Shown here one piece after another: positions 13,700-23,151 of a stretch of 64,000 bases of DNA. The stretch lies in NCBI RefSeq assembly GCF_041260665.1, contig NZ_JBGCCT010000011.1:62001-126000 (forward strand), read 5' to 3'. The notes below the pieces were generated by a model, which was not told where the DNA came from, did no database searches, and saw nothing but the letters and a program-made list of their open reading frames with translations. This DNA comes from Catenulispora sp. GP43 (lineage in GTDB: Bacteria > Actinomycetota > Actinomycetes > Streptomycetales > Catenulisporaceae). A program made the translations under genes and the position numbers. Position 1 is the stretch's first letter. Every line of letters starts with the position of its first letter.

Positions 13700-16279
13700 T
13701 CAGTGCTTTCCGGCGCGGCGGTGCCGACTGCTCCAGGCGATCGCGCCGCCGGTGCTGAGCAGCAGCATGCTGATCAGCACCAGTTCCGGCAGCGAGTCCG
13801 CCACACCGGTGTGCGCCAGGCCGCCCGAGCTCGACGACGAGGCCGTCGAGAGCGGGGTGGTCGGCGTGGTCGGGGTGGTGGGCGGAGTCGTCGGCGGCTT
13901 GCTCGTCGGGGGTGTCGTCGTGGGCGGGGTGGAGCTCGGCGGCGGGGTCGGCGCCGGGATGTAGACGCCCGCGTCGATCGTGTGGTCGACGCCGCCGGGT
14001 TTGGCCGGGGCGGTGACCGGGGCCGAACCGTCGCAGAGCTCGCCGGTGGTCGGGGGGACCACGTTGGAGTCGTGGACGCGGTCGGTGCCGACCAGCGGGA
14101 GCGTGAAGCGCAGCGCGCTCGCCGGTGGCTGGCCGGGGACGTTGTCCGTCTTGGCCGTGCACACGTCGAACTGCACCGTGTACTTCGCGCCCGGGGTGAG
14201 CTGGTACTTCGCGCCGACGCCGCCGAAGTAGTACTCGCCGGCCGCGTCCGTCGTGGTGGTGGCGACCTGCTTGCCGCCGGCGTCCAGCAAGTTCACCGTG
14301 GCGCCGGCGAGCGGGACCTCGTTGGTGCTGTGCGCGTCCTGGACGCCGTTGTGGTCGCCGTCGAACCAGACGTAGTTGCCGATCTGGATCGGGGCGTTGG
14401 CGGCGGTGTAGGCGATGTCGCCGAGGCCGCCGGCCTTGCCGAAGGCGTTGTCGTTCGGGCCGACGAACTGGTAGCCGTTCGCCGGGTCGTTCTGGCCGGG
14501 GCCGATGCCGGTGGTCACGTCGTAGTAGCCGAAACCGTCCGAGCTGACCTGCAGGGCCGGGTCGAGCTCGGTGCTGACCACCCACTGCTGCTGCGGGACG
14601 TAGGCCACCGAACCCTGGGAGGCATCCTCGTGTTCTCCCTGACCCGTGTGGTTCGGGTCGAAGAAGTCGCCGGGGAAGTACTGGACTACGCCGGCGGGCT
14701 TGTGCCCGTCGTTGGCGTAGGTGGCGTGGTTGGGGCAGTCGCCGGTGCCCTCCCAGTCGTAGGCGCCGTTCGGCGCGGAGCAGGCCATGTCGATGGCGCC
14801 GCCGGACATGCCCTGTTCCGGAGTGTTGTTCCCCGGCCGCGGGTCCAGACCGCCGGCGCCGATGACGTCCATGAACCGGTCGCGGAACCCGACGATCATC
14901 GAGCCGTCGCGGGTGAAGGCCAGGCTGGCCAACTCCGGCTGCGGATCGATGTACACGTTGTTGTAGCCCATGCGCTGGTCCCACGTCGCCAGGCTGGTGT
15001 TCCACGGATTCCAGTGGTCGGACAACGCGGTGTGGACCCCGTTGATGACCTCACCGCGCTGGTAGTCCAGCCCCTGGGTCAGCACCTTGGTGAAGGTGGA
15101 ACCGTCGTACGCGTACACGACGGCCTTGAGGTCACCGCGCTGCTGGGTGCTCTCCGCGTCGCAGACTCCGCCCACGTACAGCTTGGCGTCGTGTGCGGCG
15201 ACCGCGAACGGGCGCCAGTCGGTCGGCGCCGCGCATCCCGGATCCGGGATCGGCACCGTCGCCTCCGGGTCCGAGGCTGTGGCCCCGGTCGCGTCGAAGC
15301 TCACCAGGGAACGCGTCAGCAGGTTCACCGCGTACAGCGTTTTGCCGTCCTCGGACAGCGCGATACCGCCGACGCTCTCCTCGCCCGGCGCGTTCGTGAA
15401 CAGCGGGTCCTTGCGCATGTCGACGGCGCCGTGATCGGTCACCGCGGCAGCGGGGACGGTCGCGAACAGCTTCGGCGCGGACGAGCCGTCGGTCGGCGTG
15501 GTGTAGATCGCGCCGCCGCCATCAGGACCGTAGACGGTGTAGCGCTTTGCAAAAGCGCTTTGGAAGATGCGGTTCTGATACCTGTCGTACGCCAGGCCCC
15601 ACGTCGTGCCGACCTCGCCTTGCGTGTTGAGCACCGTGGGGCAGTTCGTCGGCGGGGTACAGGTCCCCCGCGCGGCGGGATCGACCGCCACCAGCGCGCG
15701 GCCGTTGGGGTCGCCCGGGGTGCCGCTCGTCGACACGGCGGGCGTCTGCACCGGGGCGTAGTACTTGTGATCCGGCGTCGTGTAGTCCGCCGGGTTCCAC
15801 ACTCCGGTGATCACCGAGGCCTTCTTGCCCCCGGTGAGGTCCACGTACGTGGTGAAACTGTCGAAGTGGTCGGCCTGCGTCGATGCCGGCGCGGCCTGTA
15901 AGTAGCCGTTGTACGGCGCCGGGATGGTGACATCGACGCGGTACCGGCCGCCGGTGAGGACCGTCGAGGCCGTCATGACGAACTTGCCGGTCGCGTCGGT
16001 CACCCCCTGGACCTCGTGGCCCGCCGCGTCCGTGACGCCGACGTCCATGCCTTGCTGGGGGGTGTCCATGGTGGCGTTGATGATGCCCGTGCCGAAGAAG
16101 TCCCGCAGCACCTGGACGGTCAGCGCGCCGTCGGCGCCGGCGGCCGAAGCCGCAGGCGCCACGCTCGCAATCGCTCCGGTCGCGCCACCCACCGTCAACA
16201 GAGTCGCCAGGCCCACCCGGCCCAGCCGTCCGGCTCTCCCGCCGGGTGGCCGTGCCCGTTTTCTACCGGCTTCGCTCAT
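13700..16279 (-). CDS. SdrD B-like surface protein with LAxTG sorting signal
   Basis: This 859-residue protein has a long Sec signal (GLATLLTVGGATGAIASVAP, cleavage after ASA). The N-terminal part has a prealbumin-like carrier repeat (GVTDAAGHEVQGVTDATGKF). A long propeller-like middle follows (TWGLAYDRYQNRIFQSAF, VGGIALSEDGKTLYAVNLLT, LASLAFTRDGSMIVGFRDRF). Near the C-terminus is one SdrD B-like domain (IGNYVWFDGDHNGVQD, GATVNLLDAGGKQVATTTTD). A Pro/Thr wall spanner, LAHTG at about residue 821, a hydrophobic span and an RHRR tail complete a sortase substrate. LAxTG is the class E sortase form of actinomycetes; no sortase gene is in the window. It is probably wall-anchored and possibly adhesive. 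AAGGAT precedes the ATG. Confidence 0.88.
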   Translation of the reverse strand: MSEAGRKRARPPGGRAGRLGRVGLATLLTVGGATGAIASVAPAASAAGADGALTVQVLRDFFGTGIINATMDTPQQGMDVGVTDAAGHEVQGVTDATGKFVMTASTVLTGGRYRVDVTIPAPYNGYLQAAPASTQADHFDSFTTYVDLTGGKKASVITGVWNPADYTTPDHKYYAPVQTPAVSTSGTPGDPNGRALVAVDPAARGTCTPPTNCPTVLNTQGEVGTTWGLAYDRYQNRIFQSAFAKRYTVYGPDGGGAIYTTPTDGSSAPKLFATVPAAAVTDHGAVDMRKDPLFTNAPGEESVGGIALSEDGKTLYAVNLLTRSLVSFDATGATASDPEATVPIPDPGCAAPTDWRPFAVAAHDAKLYVGGVCDAESTQQRGDLKAVVYAYDGSTFTKVLTQGLDYQRGEVINGVHTALSDHWNPWNTSLATWDQRMGYNNVYIDPQPELASLAFTRDGSMIVGFRDRFMDVIGAGGLDPRPGNNTPEQGMSGGAIDMACSAPNGAYDWEGTGDCPNHATYANDGHKPAGVVQYFPGDFFDPNHTGQGEHEDASQGSVAYVPQQQWVVSTELDPALQVSSDGFGYYDVTTGIGPGQNDPANGYQFVGPNDNAFGKAGGLGDIAYTAANAPIQIGNYVWFDGDHNGVQDAHSTNEVPLAGATVNLLDAGGKQVATTTTDAAGEYYFGGVGAKYQLTPGAKYTVQFDVCTAKTDNVPGQPPASALRFTLPLVGTDRVHDSNVVPPTTGELCDGSAPVTAPAKPGGVDHTIDAGVYIPAPTPPPSSTPPTTTPPTSKPPTTPPTTPTTPTTPLSTASSSSSGGLAHTGVADSLPELVLISMLLLSTGGAIAWSSRHRRAGKH

Positions 16280-16490
16280 GCCCGATATCCTTTTTTCTCC
16301 AGACCAGACACGCCGGTCCGTGGGTTCCCCAAGCCTTGGCCGAGGTGCTGCGCGCCGGGGGCGAGGGTGCCACTGAACCGCCGCAGTGAATCAGAGCATT
16401 GTATCGCTCGGCCCCTGAAAAGACCTTACGAACAGGTGTTTCAGACGAACCGGACACCGGCTCGGCGCGGCGCCCCGTAAGGTACGAGCC

Positions 16491-17237
16491 ATGCCGAAAG
16501 CACGCTGGTTCATCGCAGGGTCCTGTGTCGTCGCGATCGCGGCGGCCGGCGTCGTGGTGGCGGCCGCCACGAGCGGATCCGGAGGCGGCGGCGGAGCAAG
16601 GGCCCTGACCTCGGACGAGGCGAACCGCCTGGCGATCACCCGGTTCCGCAACTACGAGACCGGCGGCCGCGCGGTGACCATCACGGTGCCCGGCACAGCC
16701 GGCGACCTGGTCGTCACCGGCTCGATCGACTACCGCGCCAAGCTCGGCTACGGCGTGGTGCACGGTACGGGGCGGGACACCTCCAGCGACGGGCTGATCG
16801 AGTGGAGCGCTACATCAGTGCTCGTCGATCCGATGCCCAACACACCGGCAACCGCGCCCGCGACACCGCCGGGCACCGGTTGGTACAGCCGGCGGCTGCA
16901 ACAGACCGGCAGTTCGCTGGACAGTTCCCTGGCCATCGCGCTCAACCTGGGCAGCGATCGGCCGGACAACGCGCAGCTGCTGCCGCAGAACGGCGCGATG
17001 TGGGCCGGGCACGATCAGGTGGGCGGCCGGCAGGTCGACATCATGACCGGCCCGGCAGCGCAGGGTACGGCCGGGACGGCGACGACGGCCGGAACCGTGC
17101 GCTACTGGATCGATGCGGACGGGACCATGTATCGGGTGCAGGCCGGGCTGGCCTCGGAGGATCAGCCTGCTGTCATCGAGTTCGACACGCAGAAGTACAT
17201 GGCGGTGCCGCCGACACCGACAGCTGCGCAGGGCTGA
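16491..17237 (+). CDS. Membrane-anchored or secreted hypothetical protein
   Basis: This 248-residue protein begins with an uncleaved-anchor or signal-like segment (WFIAGSCVVAIAAAGVVVAA) followed by a Gly-rich linker. The extracellular part (GRAVTITVPGTAGDLVVTGS, IDYRAKLGYGVVHG, TVRYWIDADGTMYRVQAGLA) reads like a LolA/LppX-type lipid- or ligand-binding beta sheet, though no lipobox Cys is present. Such proteins occur widely in actinomycetes without assigned function. It is divergent from the large surface-protein gene over a 211-bp gap and convergent with the beta-helix lipoprotein gene. Confidence 0.7.
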   Translation: MPKARWFIAGSCVVAIAAAGVVVAAATSGSGGGGGARALTSDEANRLAITRFRNYETGGRAVTITVPGTAGDLVVTGSIDYRAKLGYGVVHGTGRDTSSDGLIEWSATSVLVDPMPNTPATAPATPPGTGWYSRRLQQTGSSLDSSLAIALNLGSDRPDNAQLLPQNGAMWAGHDQVGGRQVDIMTGPAAQGTAGTATTAGTVRYWIDADGTMYRVQAGLASEDQPAVIEFDTQKYMAVPPTPTAAQG

Positions 17238-17253
17238 CCGCCGCGACCAATCC

Positions 17254-18615
17254 TCACGACGTCTGCACCAGCGCCGTACCCGCCAGCAAATCCGCCGTCG
17301 GCACCTGAACCCCACCGGTGTCCGGCACCGCCGGAGTCGCCGGCACGACCGTGGCCGGCGCCCCCGCGGCGTTCGGGAACTGCGGCTGCACCGGCGGGGC
17401 GGCCACGTCGGTGAACGGGATCCCGCCCGGCGGCTTCGGCGCGTTCCACGTGCCCGACGGGGACGGGGTCTGGTGGGCGGCGGGGCAGGCGGTGGCGGCC
17501 GTGCCGAGGTCGGCGGGGGCCGTGTGCAGGGCCTGGCCGCGCAGGCAGTTTCCCTGTCCCGTGGTCGCGGTCGGGAAGGTCCAGCCGACGTCCACTCCGT
17601 TGGCCGCGAAGGTGTCGTCCAGGATCTGGTTGTCGTTCGGTGGGATGTCCTGGGTCGCGGTGATCACCAGGCCGGCGTCGGTGTTGCCGGTGACGCGGTT
17701 GTGCAGGAACTGGTTCGCGCTGCCGCCGTCGATGCCGATGCCGATGCCCCAGCCGCCGTCGGCCTGTTCGGGTGTCGCAGGCTGCTGATTGGCCGCGACC
17801 AGGTTGCCGGCGACCGTCGCGCCCTGCTGGGGCAGCAGCTTCTCCTGGTGGTCGGAGTCCGTGGTCAGGCCCACGCGGTTGCCGACCAGCCGGTTGCCGA
17901 CGACGTACATGTCGCCGCTGGCGTTCGTGCCCTCGTAGCCGACGGCGTTCAGCTCGGCGATGTTGTCCCGGACCACGATGTGGCACGGCTTGCACTGCCC
18001 CACGTAGATGCCCGAGTCCGCGCCGCCCGAGGTGTATGAGTGCTCGATGGCCCCGTTCTGCGCCGAGAACGCGTAGATGCCGTAGAGGCCGTTGCGGGTC
18101 GCCGTGACGTAGGACACCAGGAAGGAATTCAGGAACGTGACCGGCTCGTTGCCCGTGTCGTAGTCGCCGCCGGACTCCGAGCGGCCGGCCGCGGCCTGCG
18201 CCGAGCCGGTCACCAGGACGCCGTTCTGGGTGTTGTCCTCCACCGTCAGGTTCTCCACCGCCACGCCGGGCGCGGTGACCACGACGCCGTCGGCCTGTTG
18301 CAGCTGCCCGTCGATGACGACCTTGTCCCGCGATTCGCCGCGCAGCGTGATCTGCGGCGTCTTGATCCGCACCATCTCGTGGTAGGTGCCCGGGGCGACC
18401 AACACGAGATCGCCGGGCTTGGCCAGAGCGACCGCGTCGGAGATGGTGGGGGCGTCGGCCGGTACGTGGATCGTGACGTGGGTCCCGGACGGACGCTTGC
18501 CCGCCGTCGACGAGTGGCCGGAACCGCCGCTGGCACAGCCGGCCAGCGCTACCGTCAGGACGCCGAGCACGGCGCACACGCGAGAACTCAAATGTGGCAC
18601 GGCCCAGTTTGGCAC
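17254..18615 (-). CDS. NosD-like right-handed beta-helix lipoprotein
   Basis: The 453-residue frame starts at a GTG. The signal sequence ends in LTVALAGC, a lipobox, so the mature protein is probably lipid-anchored outside the membrane. The body is a pectate-lyase-like parallel beta helix: DAPTISDAVALAKPGDLVLV, APGTYHEMVRIKTPQITLRG, then repeats such as NGLYGIYAFSAQNGAIEHSY and GNRLVGNRVGL. This is the NosD/PbH1 pattern. The C-terminal ~90 residues are Pro-rich. Relatives act as carbohydrate-binding or lyase-like surface proteins, but no lyase residues are evident. It is divergent from the Dyp peroxidase over 61 bp, so the two may share control. Confidence 0.85.
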   Translation of the reverse strand: MPNWAVPHLSSRVCAVLGVLTVALAGCASGGSGHSSTAGKRPSGTHVTIHVPADAPTISDAVALAKPGDLVLVAPGTYHEMVRIKTPQITLRGESRDKVVIDGQLQQADGVVVTAPGVAVENLTVEDNTQNGVLVTGSAQAAAGRSESGGDYDTGNEPVTFLNSFLVSYVTATRNGLYGIYAFSAQNGAIEHSYTSGGADSGIYVGQCKPCHIVVRDNIAELNAVGYEGTNASGDMYVVGNRLVGNRVGLTTDSDHQEKLLPQQGATVAGNLVAANQQPATPEQADGGWGIGIGIDGGSANQFLHNRVTGNTDAGLVITATQDIPPNDNQILDDTFAANGVDVGWTFPTATTGQGNCLRGQALHTAPADLGTAATACPAAHQTPSPSGTWNAPKPPGGIPFTDVAAPPVQPQFPNAAGAPATVVPATPAVPDTGGVQVPTADLLAGTALVQTS

Positions 18616-18676
18616 GATAAGGCGATTCAGGACTCGGATTCACCCAACCGCCGGACGGTGTGGCAGTCTCTACGAT

Positions 18677-19903
18677 GTGCGCCGAGCCGACCCGCAACCG
18701 TCCCGCCGCGCGTTCCTCGGAACCGCTGGAACCGCCGGAGCCGTGATGGCCGTCGGCGGGGTCGCGGGGTGCGATGCGCATTCCACGCAGGCCTCGGCAG
18801 CCCAGTCGCCGCACGACGCGGCCGCCGCAGCCGCTGGCACAGCGACGACCACCGTCGCCGCCGCCAACACACCGGTACCGCCGACGGGGCGCTACCAAGC
18901 CGGCATCACCACTCCCCAACCAGCGCAGCCCAATCTCCTGGCCCTGGTCGCAGACCTCGATGACAAGGCAGCGCCCGGACCGCTCCTCGCCGAACTCGGC
19001 CAGACCGTCCTCGCGCTCACCGCGGGGACCGAACCGCGAATGCTGGGCCTGGCCCCGGGCGATCTGACCATCACGATCGGGGTGGGGCCCCGGCTCGTGC
19101 AGAAGGCACCCGGCGCCCAAGCGGCCGGCGCCGCGCTGCCGGGGACGACCGACCTCCCGCAGTTCTCCCGCGAACAGATCGCCCCGCAGGCGCGCGGCGG
19201 AGACCTGCTGATCCAGCTGTGCGCCAGCGACGCGCTGGTCCTGCCGGTCGCCGCCGCCGCGCTGCTGGACCAGGCCGGGACGCGCCTCGCCGAACGCTGG
19301 CGCCAGTCCGCGCGGCGCGGCCCGAACACCCCGGTCGGGCCGGGACGGACCGCGCCGCGGAACCTGCTCGGCTTCCTCGACGGCATCGTGGGGCCGGCCA
19401 CGACCGCCGAGCAGCAGGGCGACCTGTGGCTGGCCGGTCCGGCTCCGGTCGCCGGGGGCACCATCGCCGTGGTCCGGCGGATGGAGCTCGATCTGCGGAG
19501 CTTCGCCGCGCTGTCCGTTCCGCAGCAGGAGGCGGTCTTCGGCCGGCGCCGGGACAGCGGCGTCCCGTTGTCCGGCGGCAGCATCGCCACGAACCCGGAC
19601 CTCGGCGCCAAGACCCCGGACGGCCGCTACCTCATCCCCGCCGACGCCCACGCCCGCCGCGCGCACGCGAACGTGGTCGGGGTCGGCCTGATGCAGCGGC
19701 GCTCGTACAGCATCGACGATCCGCGTCCCGGGCTGCTGTTCATCAGCTTCCAGAACGACCTGCACACCTTCACCGCCACGCTCACGCACATGGACGACTC
19801 CGACGCGCTCCTGGCGTTCACCACGACCACGGCGAGCGCGACGTTCCTGATCCTGCCCGGCTTCGATCAGCAGCATCCGTTGGGATCGACGTTGTTCGGC
19901 TGA
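18677..19903 (+). CDS. Tat-exported Dyp-type heme peroxidase
   Basis: I chose GTG 18677 because it places SRRAFLGTAGTAGAV near the N-terminus as a twin-arginine signal; the longer frame would bury it. The export region ends in GVAGC, so the protein may also become a lipoprotein. The 408-residue protein contains the Dyp signature NLLGFLDG (catalytic Asp at about 235), the proximal His region ADAHARRAHAN and the RRSYSIDD, GLLFISFQNDLHTF and LTHMDDSD blocks. It belongs to the exported EfeB/DtpA-like class, which oxidises dyes, phenolics or heme-linked substrates with peroxide. No EfeUO iron genes flank it. Confidence 0.92.
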   Translation: MRRADPQPSRRAFLGTAGTAGAVMAVGGVAGCDAHSTQASAAQSPHDAAAAAAGTATTTVAAANTPVPPTGRYQAGITTPQPAQPNLLALVADLDDKAAPGPLLAELGQTVLALTAGTEPRMLGLAPGDLTITIGVGPRLVQKAPGAQAAGAALPGTTDLPQFSREQIAPQARGGDLLIQLCASDALVLPVAAAALLDQAGTRLAERWRQSARRGPNTPVGPGRTAPRNLLGFLDGIVGPATTAEQQGDLWLAGPAPVAGGTIAVVRRMELDLRSFAALSVPQQEAVFGRRRDSGVPLSGGSIATNPDLGAKTPDGRYLIPADAHARRAHANVVGVGLMQRRSYSIDDPRPGLLFISFQNDLHTFTATLTHMDDSDALLAFTTTTASATFLILPGFDQQHPLGSTLFG

Positions 19904-19919
19904 GGCTCTCGGCTGAGCC

Positions 19920-20957
19920 TCACATCCCCGGCACCAGCACCGCCCGGCCGGCCACGCGACCGGCGGCAACGGCCGCCATCGCCTCGGCGGCCGCCTCCAG
20001 CGGGAAGGTCTCCGTACCGAGCGTCACACGGCCGGCGGCCGCCAGCGCCATCAGCTCACTGAGTTCGGCATGCGTCCCGATCTGGTTGCCGAGGATTGTC
20101 AGCTCCCTGTTGATCATGTCGAGGTGCTCGATGCGGACCCCGCCGCCGTAGCCGACGATCGAGTACACCGCGCCCTTGGCGAGCATGCGCAGCGCCTGCT
20201 CCGGGACCGCGCCCTCGCCGACCAGGTCGAGCACCGCCTGCGCGCCGCGTCCGCCAGTCAGGTCCAAGACGGCGTCCGCCGCCGACTCGGCAGGCAACGC
20301 GATGACGTCGTCCGCGCCGAGGTCGCGGGCAGTCCGGGCGCGCGCCTCGTCCGGCTCGACCACCACCACGCGGGCGGGCGTCAGGATCTTCAGCAGCTGC
20401 ACCGCGATCTGCCCGACGCCGCCCGACCCGAGACAGACCACTGTCGCACCCAGGTCCGCGAACGGCGCCAGCCGCCGCACCGCGTGCATCGCCGTGAGCC
20501 CGGCGTCGGCGAACGGCGCCAGCCGGGCCGGCGAGGCATCGGGCGCCAGCTTCACCAACGCCCGCGCCGAAGTGCGCATCAGCTCCGCGTAGCCGCCAGG
20601 CCGACCGTCGACGCCTGGGAAGCGCCACGTCGCGCAGTGCATGTCCGCACCGCGTCGGCAGGCATCGCAGAACCCGCATGTGACCGCCGGGTGCACGATC
20701 ACCGGGTCGCCGACCGCCAGGTGCGACACCCCCGCGCCGACGGCCGCGACCCAGCCCGCGTTCTCGTGGCCCAGCGTCAACGGGAGTCGCTGCGCGAACG
20801 CCGCCTCCAGGGCGCCCTCGACGATGTGCAAGTCGGTGCGGCAGATGCCGGCGCCCGCGATGCGGACGACCACGTCCTGCGGATCCTCGATGACCGGTTC
20901 CGGCACGTCCACGACCGAGACCGGCTGCCCGAACCCGACTACCTGTACCGCGCGCAT
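19920..20957 (-). CDS. Zinc-dependent alcohol dehydrogenase
   Basis: This 345-residue medium-chain dehydrogenase is complete. It has catalytic zinc ligands in GAGICRTDLHIVEG and LTLGHENAGWVAAVG, the four-Cys structural zinc loop CGFCDACRRGADMHC and a Rossmann segment CLGSGGVGQIAVQLLKI followed by an acidic residue (VVVEPDEA), suggesting NAD. It is the last gene of the sugar operon, 4 bp after the alpha-galactosidase stop, and could oxidise a released sugar or polyol. A short inverted repeat (TGAGGCT and AGCCTCA, 19901-19922) overlaps its 3' end and that of the convergent peroxidase gene. Confidence 0.9.
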   Translation of the reverse strand: MRAVQVVGFGQPVSVVDVPEPVIEDPQDVVVRIAGAGICRTDLHIVEGALEAAFAQRLPLTLGHENAGWVAAVGAGVSHLAVGDPVIVHPAVTCGFCDACRRGADMHCATWRFPGVDGRPGGYAELMRTSARALVKLAPDASPARLAPFADAGLTAMHAVRRLAPFADLGATVVCLGSGGVGQIAVQLLKILTPARVVVVEPDEARARTARDLGADDVIALPAESAADAVLDLTGGRGAQAVLDLVGEGAVPEQALRMLAKGAVYSIVGYGGGVRIEHLDMINRELTILGNQIGTHAELSELMALAAAGRVTLGTETFPLEAAAEAMAAVAAGRVAGRAVLVPGM

Positions 20958-20961
20958 CGCC

Positions 20962-23145
20962 TCATCCTTCCCGCACCAGGTGCACCATCGTGCTCATCGG
21001 GTCTCCGCCGCCGAGGGCCATCGGCAGTCCTCGGCTCAGCAGCACCGCGCCGTGGTGCACGATCCCGCTCCCCACGTCGCGGTATCGGCCGGCGGCATCG
21101 ACACCGCGCAGCACGATCGGCCGTTCCATATGTGCGAACCGTCGCTCGCGCCGATAAACGAAGACCACGGCTTCGGAGCGGTCCGCGGTCACGTACTCGA
21201 CTCCGCTCAGGTCCCCGGAAGCGTTGCCATGCGCGTACCGCACTCCGTGCTGCACGACAGGACGGATCCGCTTGTAGGCGCTGACCATCTCGCGCGCCGT
21301 CGCCAGCTCCGCCTCACTCCACTCCGCGAGGTCGCCGCCGATCCCCAATACGCCGGCCATCGCCACGTGGAACCGGAACTCCAGCGGGATGCGGCGGCCG
21401 GTGTGCGGGTTCGGCGAGTCGGTCACCCACGCCGACATCACGCGCGCCGGATACACCTGCGCGAACCCCTCCTGGATCGCGAGCCGGTCCAGCGCGTCGG
21501 TGTTGTCCGAGGTCCACACCTGGTCGACCCGGGCCAGCATCCCGGCGTCGAGCCGGCCCCCGCCGCCGCTGCACGACTCGATCCGCAGCGCCGGGTGGTC
21601 GGCGCGCAGCTTGTCCAGCAAGGCGTACAGGTTCTCCACATACCGCCGCCAGACGAGATCGCCTCCGCCCTCGCCGGCCTCCGGCCACCCGACCTCCGTG
21701 AACGGCCGGTTCATGTCCCACTTCAGGAAGCCGATGTCGTTCTCGGCGACCAGCTGGTCCAGCCGGCCGTGCACCCAGGAGGCCACATCGGGCCGCGCCA
21801 GGTTCAGCACCAGCTGGTTCCGGTGTTCGCTGCGCTGCCGGAAGGGCTGGTGCAGGACCCAGTCGGGATGCTCGCGGTACAGATCGGAGTCCGGATTCAC
21901 CATCTCCGGCTCGACCCACAGCCCGAAGTCCATGCCCAGTTCTCGGACGCCCTTGACCAGCGGGGTGAGGCCGTCGGGGAAGCGGTCCGGATTGGGCCAC
22001 CAGTCCCCCAGGCCCGCGCGGTCGGAGGTCCGGGCGCCGAACCAGCCGTCGTCCATGACGAACAGTTCGACGCCGAGGTCCGCCGCCTGCCTGGCCAGTG
22101 CCAGCTGTCCATCGAGGGAGACGTCGAACCCCGTCGCCTCCCACGAGTTGTAGACCACCGGACGCAGCTCCTCCGGATGCGGCAGGACGTGGTCCAGCAC
22201 GTACGCGTGCCAGGCCTGCGAAGCCGCGTCGAAGCCGCCGTCGGTCCAGATACCGGCGCTGACCGGCGTGGTCAGGACCTCGCCGGGGGCCAGCGACCAC
22301 ACGGCGCCGTCCGGCCCGGAGCCCGCGGCCACCACGGCACGGTCGGCCGAGGTCCGTTCGACGGTGATCTGCCAGCTGCCGCTCCAGGCGAGGGCGCAGC
22401 CGAAGACCTGGCCGTGGGTCGCGCCCGCGGTGCCGTCGTCGATCATCACCCACGGGTTGGCGTGGTGGCCGGTGATGCCGCGGCGGCTGGTGAGGAGCGT
22501 CTCGCCGAACGGCGGCGACGACCGGTGCAGCCGGGTTTCGGCGGCCCAGCGGCCCCGGACCTGGCTCAGGCGATAGTCGGGCAACGGCGGCAGGGTCCAC
22601 GAAGCGGCGTCGGCTCGCAGGATACTGATGGCCTGCGCGCCGGCCGATCCGGTGTGCCGCACCGCGAGCCGCCGCTCGATCACCGGACTACCCCTGCGAA
22701 CCCGGTGACGGCTTTCCACAGCCAGTGGATAGTGGCGGTCGGCGAAGCCCAGGACGAGCTCCGCGGTGTCCTCGCCGGGGTTCTCAATCAGAGCGCTGAC
22801 GAAGTCCAACTCCAGGTCGCGGGTTCCGTCGGCGAAGCGCACGGCCAGTTGGGCGTGGCCGAACTGGAAGGCCGCACCGGCCGCGAGTTCCAGCGGTCCC
22901 TCGACGTCCTCCTCGAAGGGCCAGGCGCCGCCATGACCCACCGCGCCGAACCCGGGTGCGGACACCCCGGCCGGGACCGGCGCCGCGACCCCGACCAGCG
23001 CCGCGGCCTGCTCCAGCTCGAGCCCTCGTCCCCAGTGCGCCGACAGCAGCCGGTCGCGGCCGTCCAGCCGCAGCACCGCGCACGAGCCGCCGGCGGTGAC
23101 CAGCCAGGCCCGGGCCCCGGGAATCGACCGAATGAGCGTCATCAT
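20962..23145 (-). CDS. GH36 alpha-galactosidase
   Basis: This 727-residue enzyme of GH36/clan GH-D has an N-terminal beta-supersandwich (about 1-300), a TIM barrel with NSWEATGFDVS, VMDDGWFGAR, GLWVEPEMVN and FLKWDMNR (nucleophile Asp about 477). SDNTDA carries the acid/base Asp at about 547. A C-terminal beta domain follows. It removes terminal alpha-1,6-galactose from oligosaccharides. There is no signal peptide, so it acts in the cytoplasm on imported sugars, matching the two permeases that precede it (stop 6 bp upstream). It starts at the first of two tandem ATG codons. Confidence 0.94.
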   Translation of the reverse strand: MMTLIRSIPGARAWLVTAGGSCAVLRLDGRDRLLSAHWGRGLELEQAAALVGVAAPVPAGVSAPGFGAVGHGGAWPFEEDVEGPLELAAGAAFQFGHAQLAVRFADGTRDLELDFVSALIENPGEDTAELVLGFADRHYPLAVESRHRVRRGSPVIERRLAVRHTGSAGAQAISILRADAASWTLPPLPDYRLSQVRGRWAAETRLHRSSPPFGETLLTSRRGITGHHANPWVMIDDGTAGATHGQVFGCALAWSGSWQITVERTSADRAVVAAGSGPDGAVWSLAPGEVLTTPVSAGIWTDGGFDAASQAWHAYVLDHVLPHPEELRPVVYNSWEATGFDVSLDGQLALARQAADLGVELFVMDDGWFGARTSDRAGLGDWWPNPDRFPDGLTPLVKGVRELGMDFGLWVEPEMVNPDSDLYREHPDWVLHQPFRQRSEHRNQLVLNLARPDVASWVHGRLDQLVAENDIGFLKWDMNRPFTEVGWPEAGEGGGDLVWRRYVENLYALLDKLRADHPALRIESCSGGGGRLDAGMLARVDQVWTSDNTDALDRLAIQEGFAQVYPARVMSAWVTDSPNPHTGRRIPLEFRFHVAMAGVLGIGGDLAEWSEAELATAREMVSAYKRIRPVVQHGVRYAHGNASGDLSGVEYVTADRSEAVVFVYRRERRFAHMERPIVLRGVDAAGRYRDVGSGIVHHGAVLLSRGLPMALGGGDPMSTMVHLVREG

Positions 23146-23151
23146 TCCCTT

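Noticed and set aside
17162-19969. 935-codon minus strand frame across the NosD-like and peroxidase genes.
   Set aside because: It is in shadow frame to both real genes and has no ribosome site or motif.
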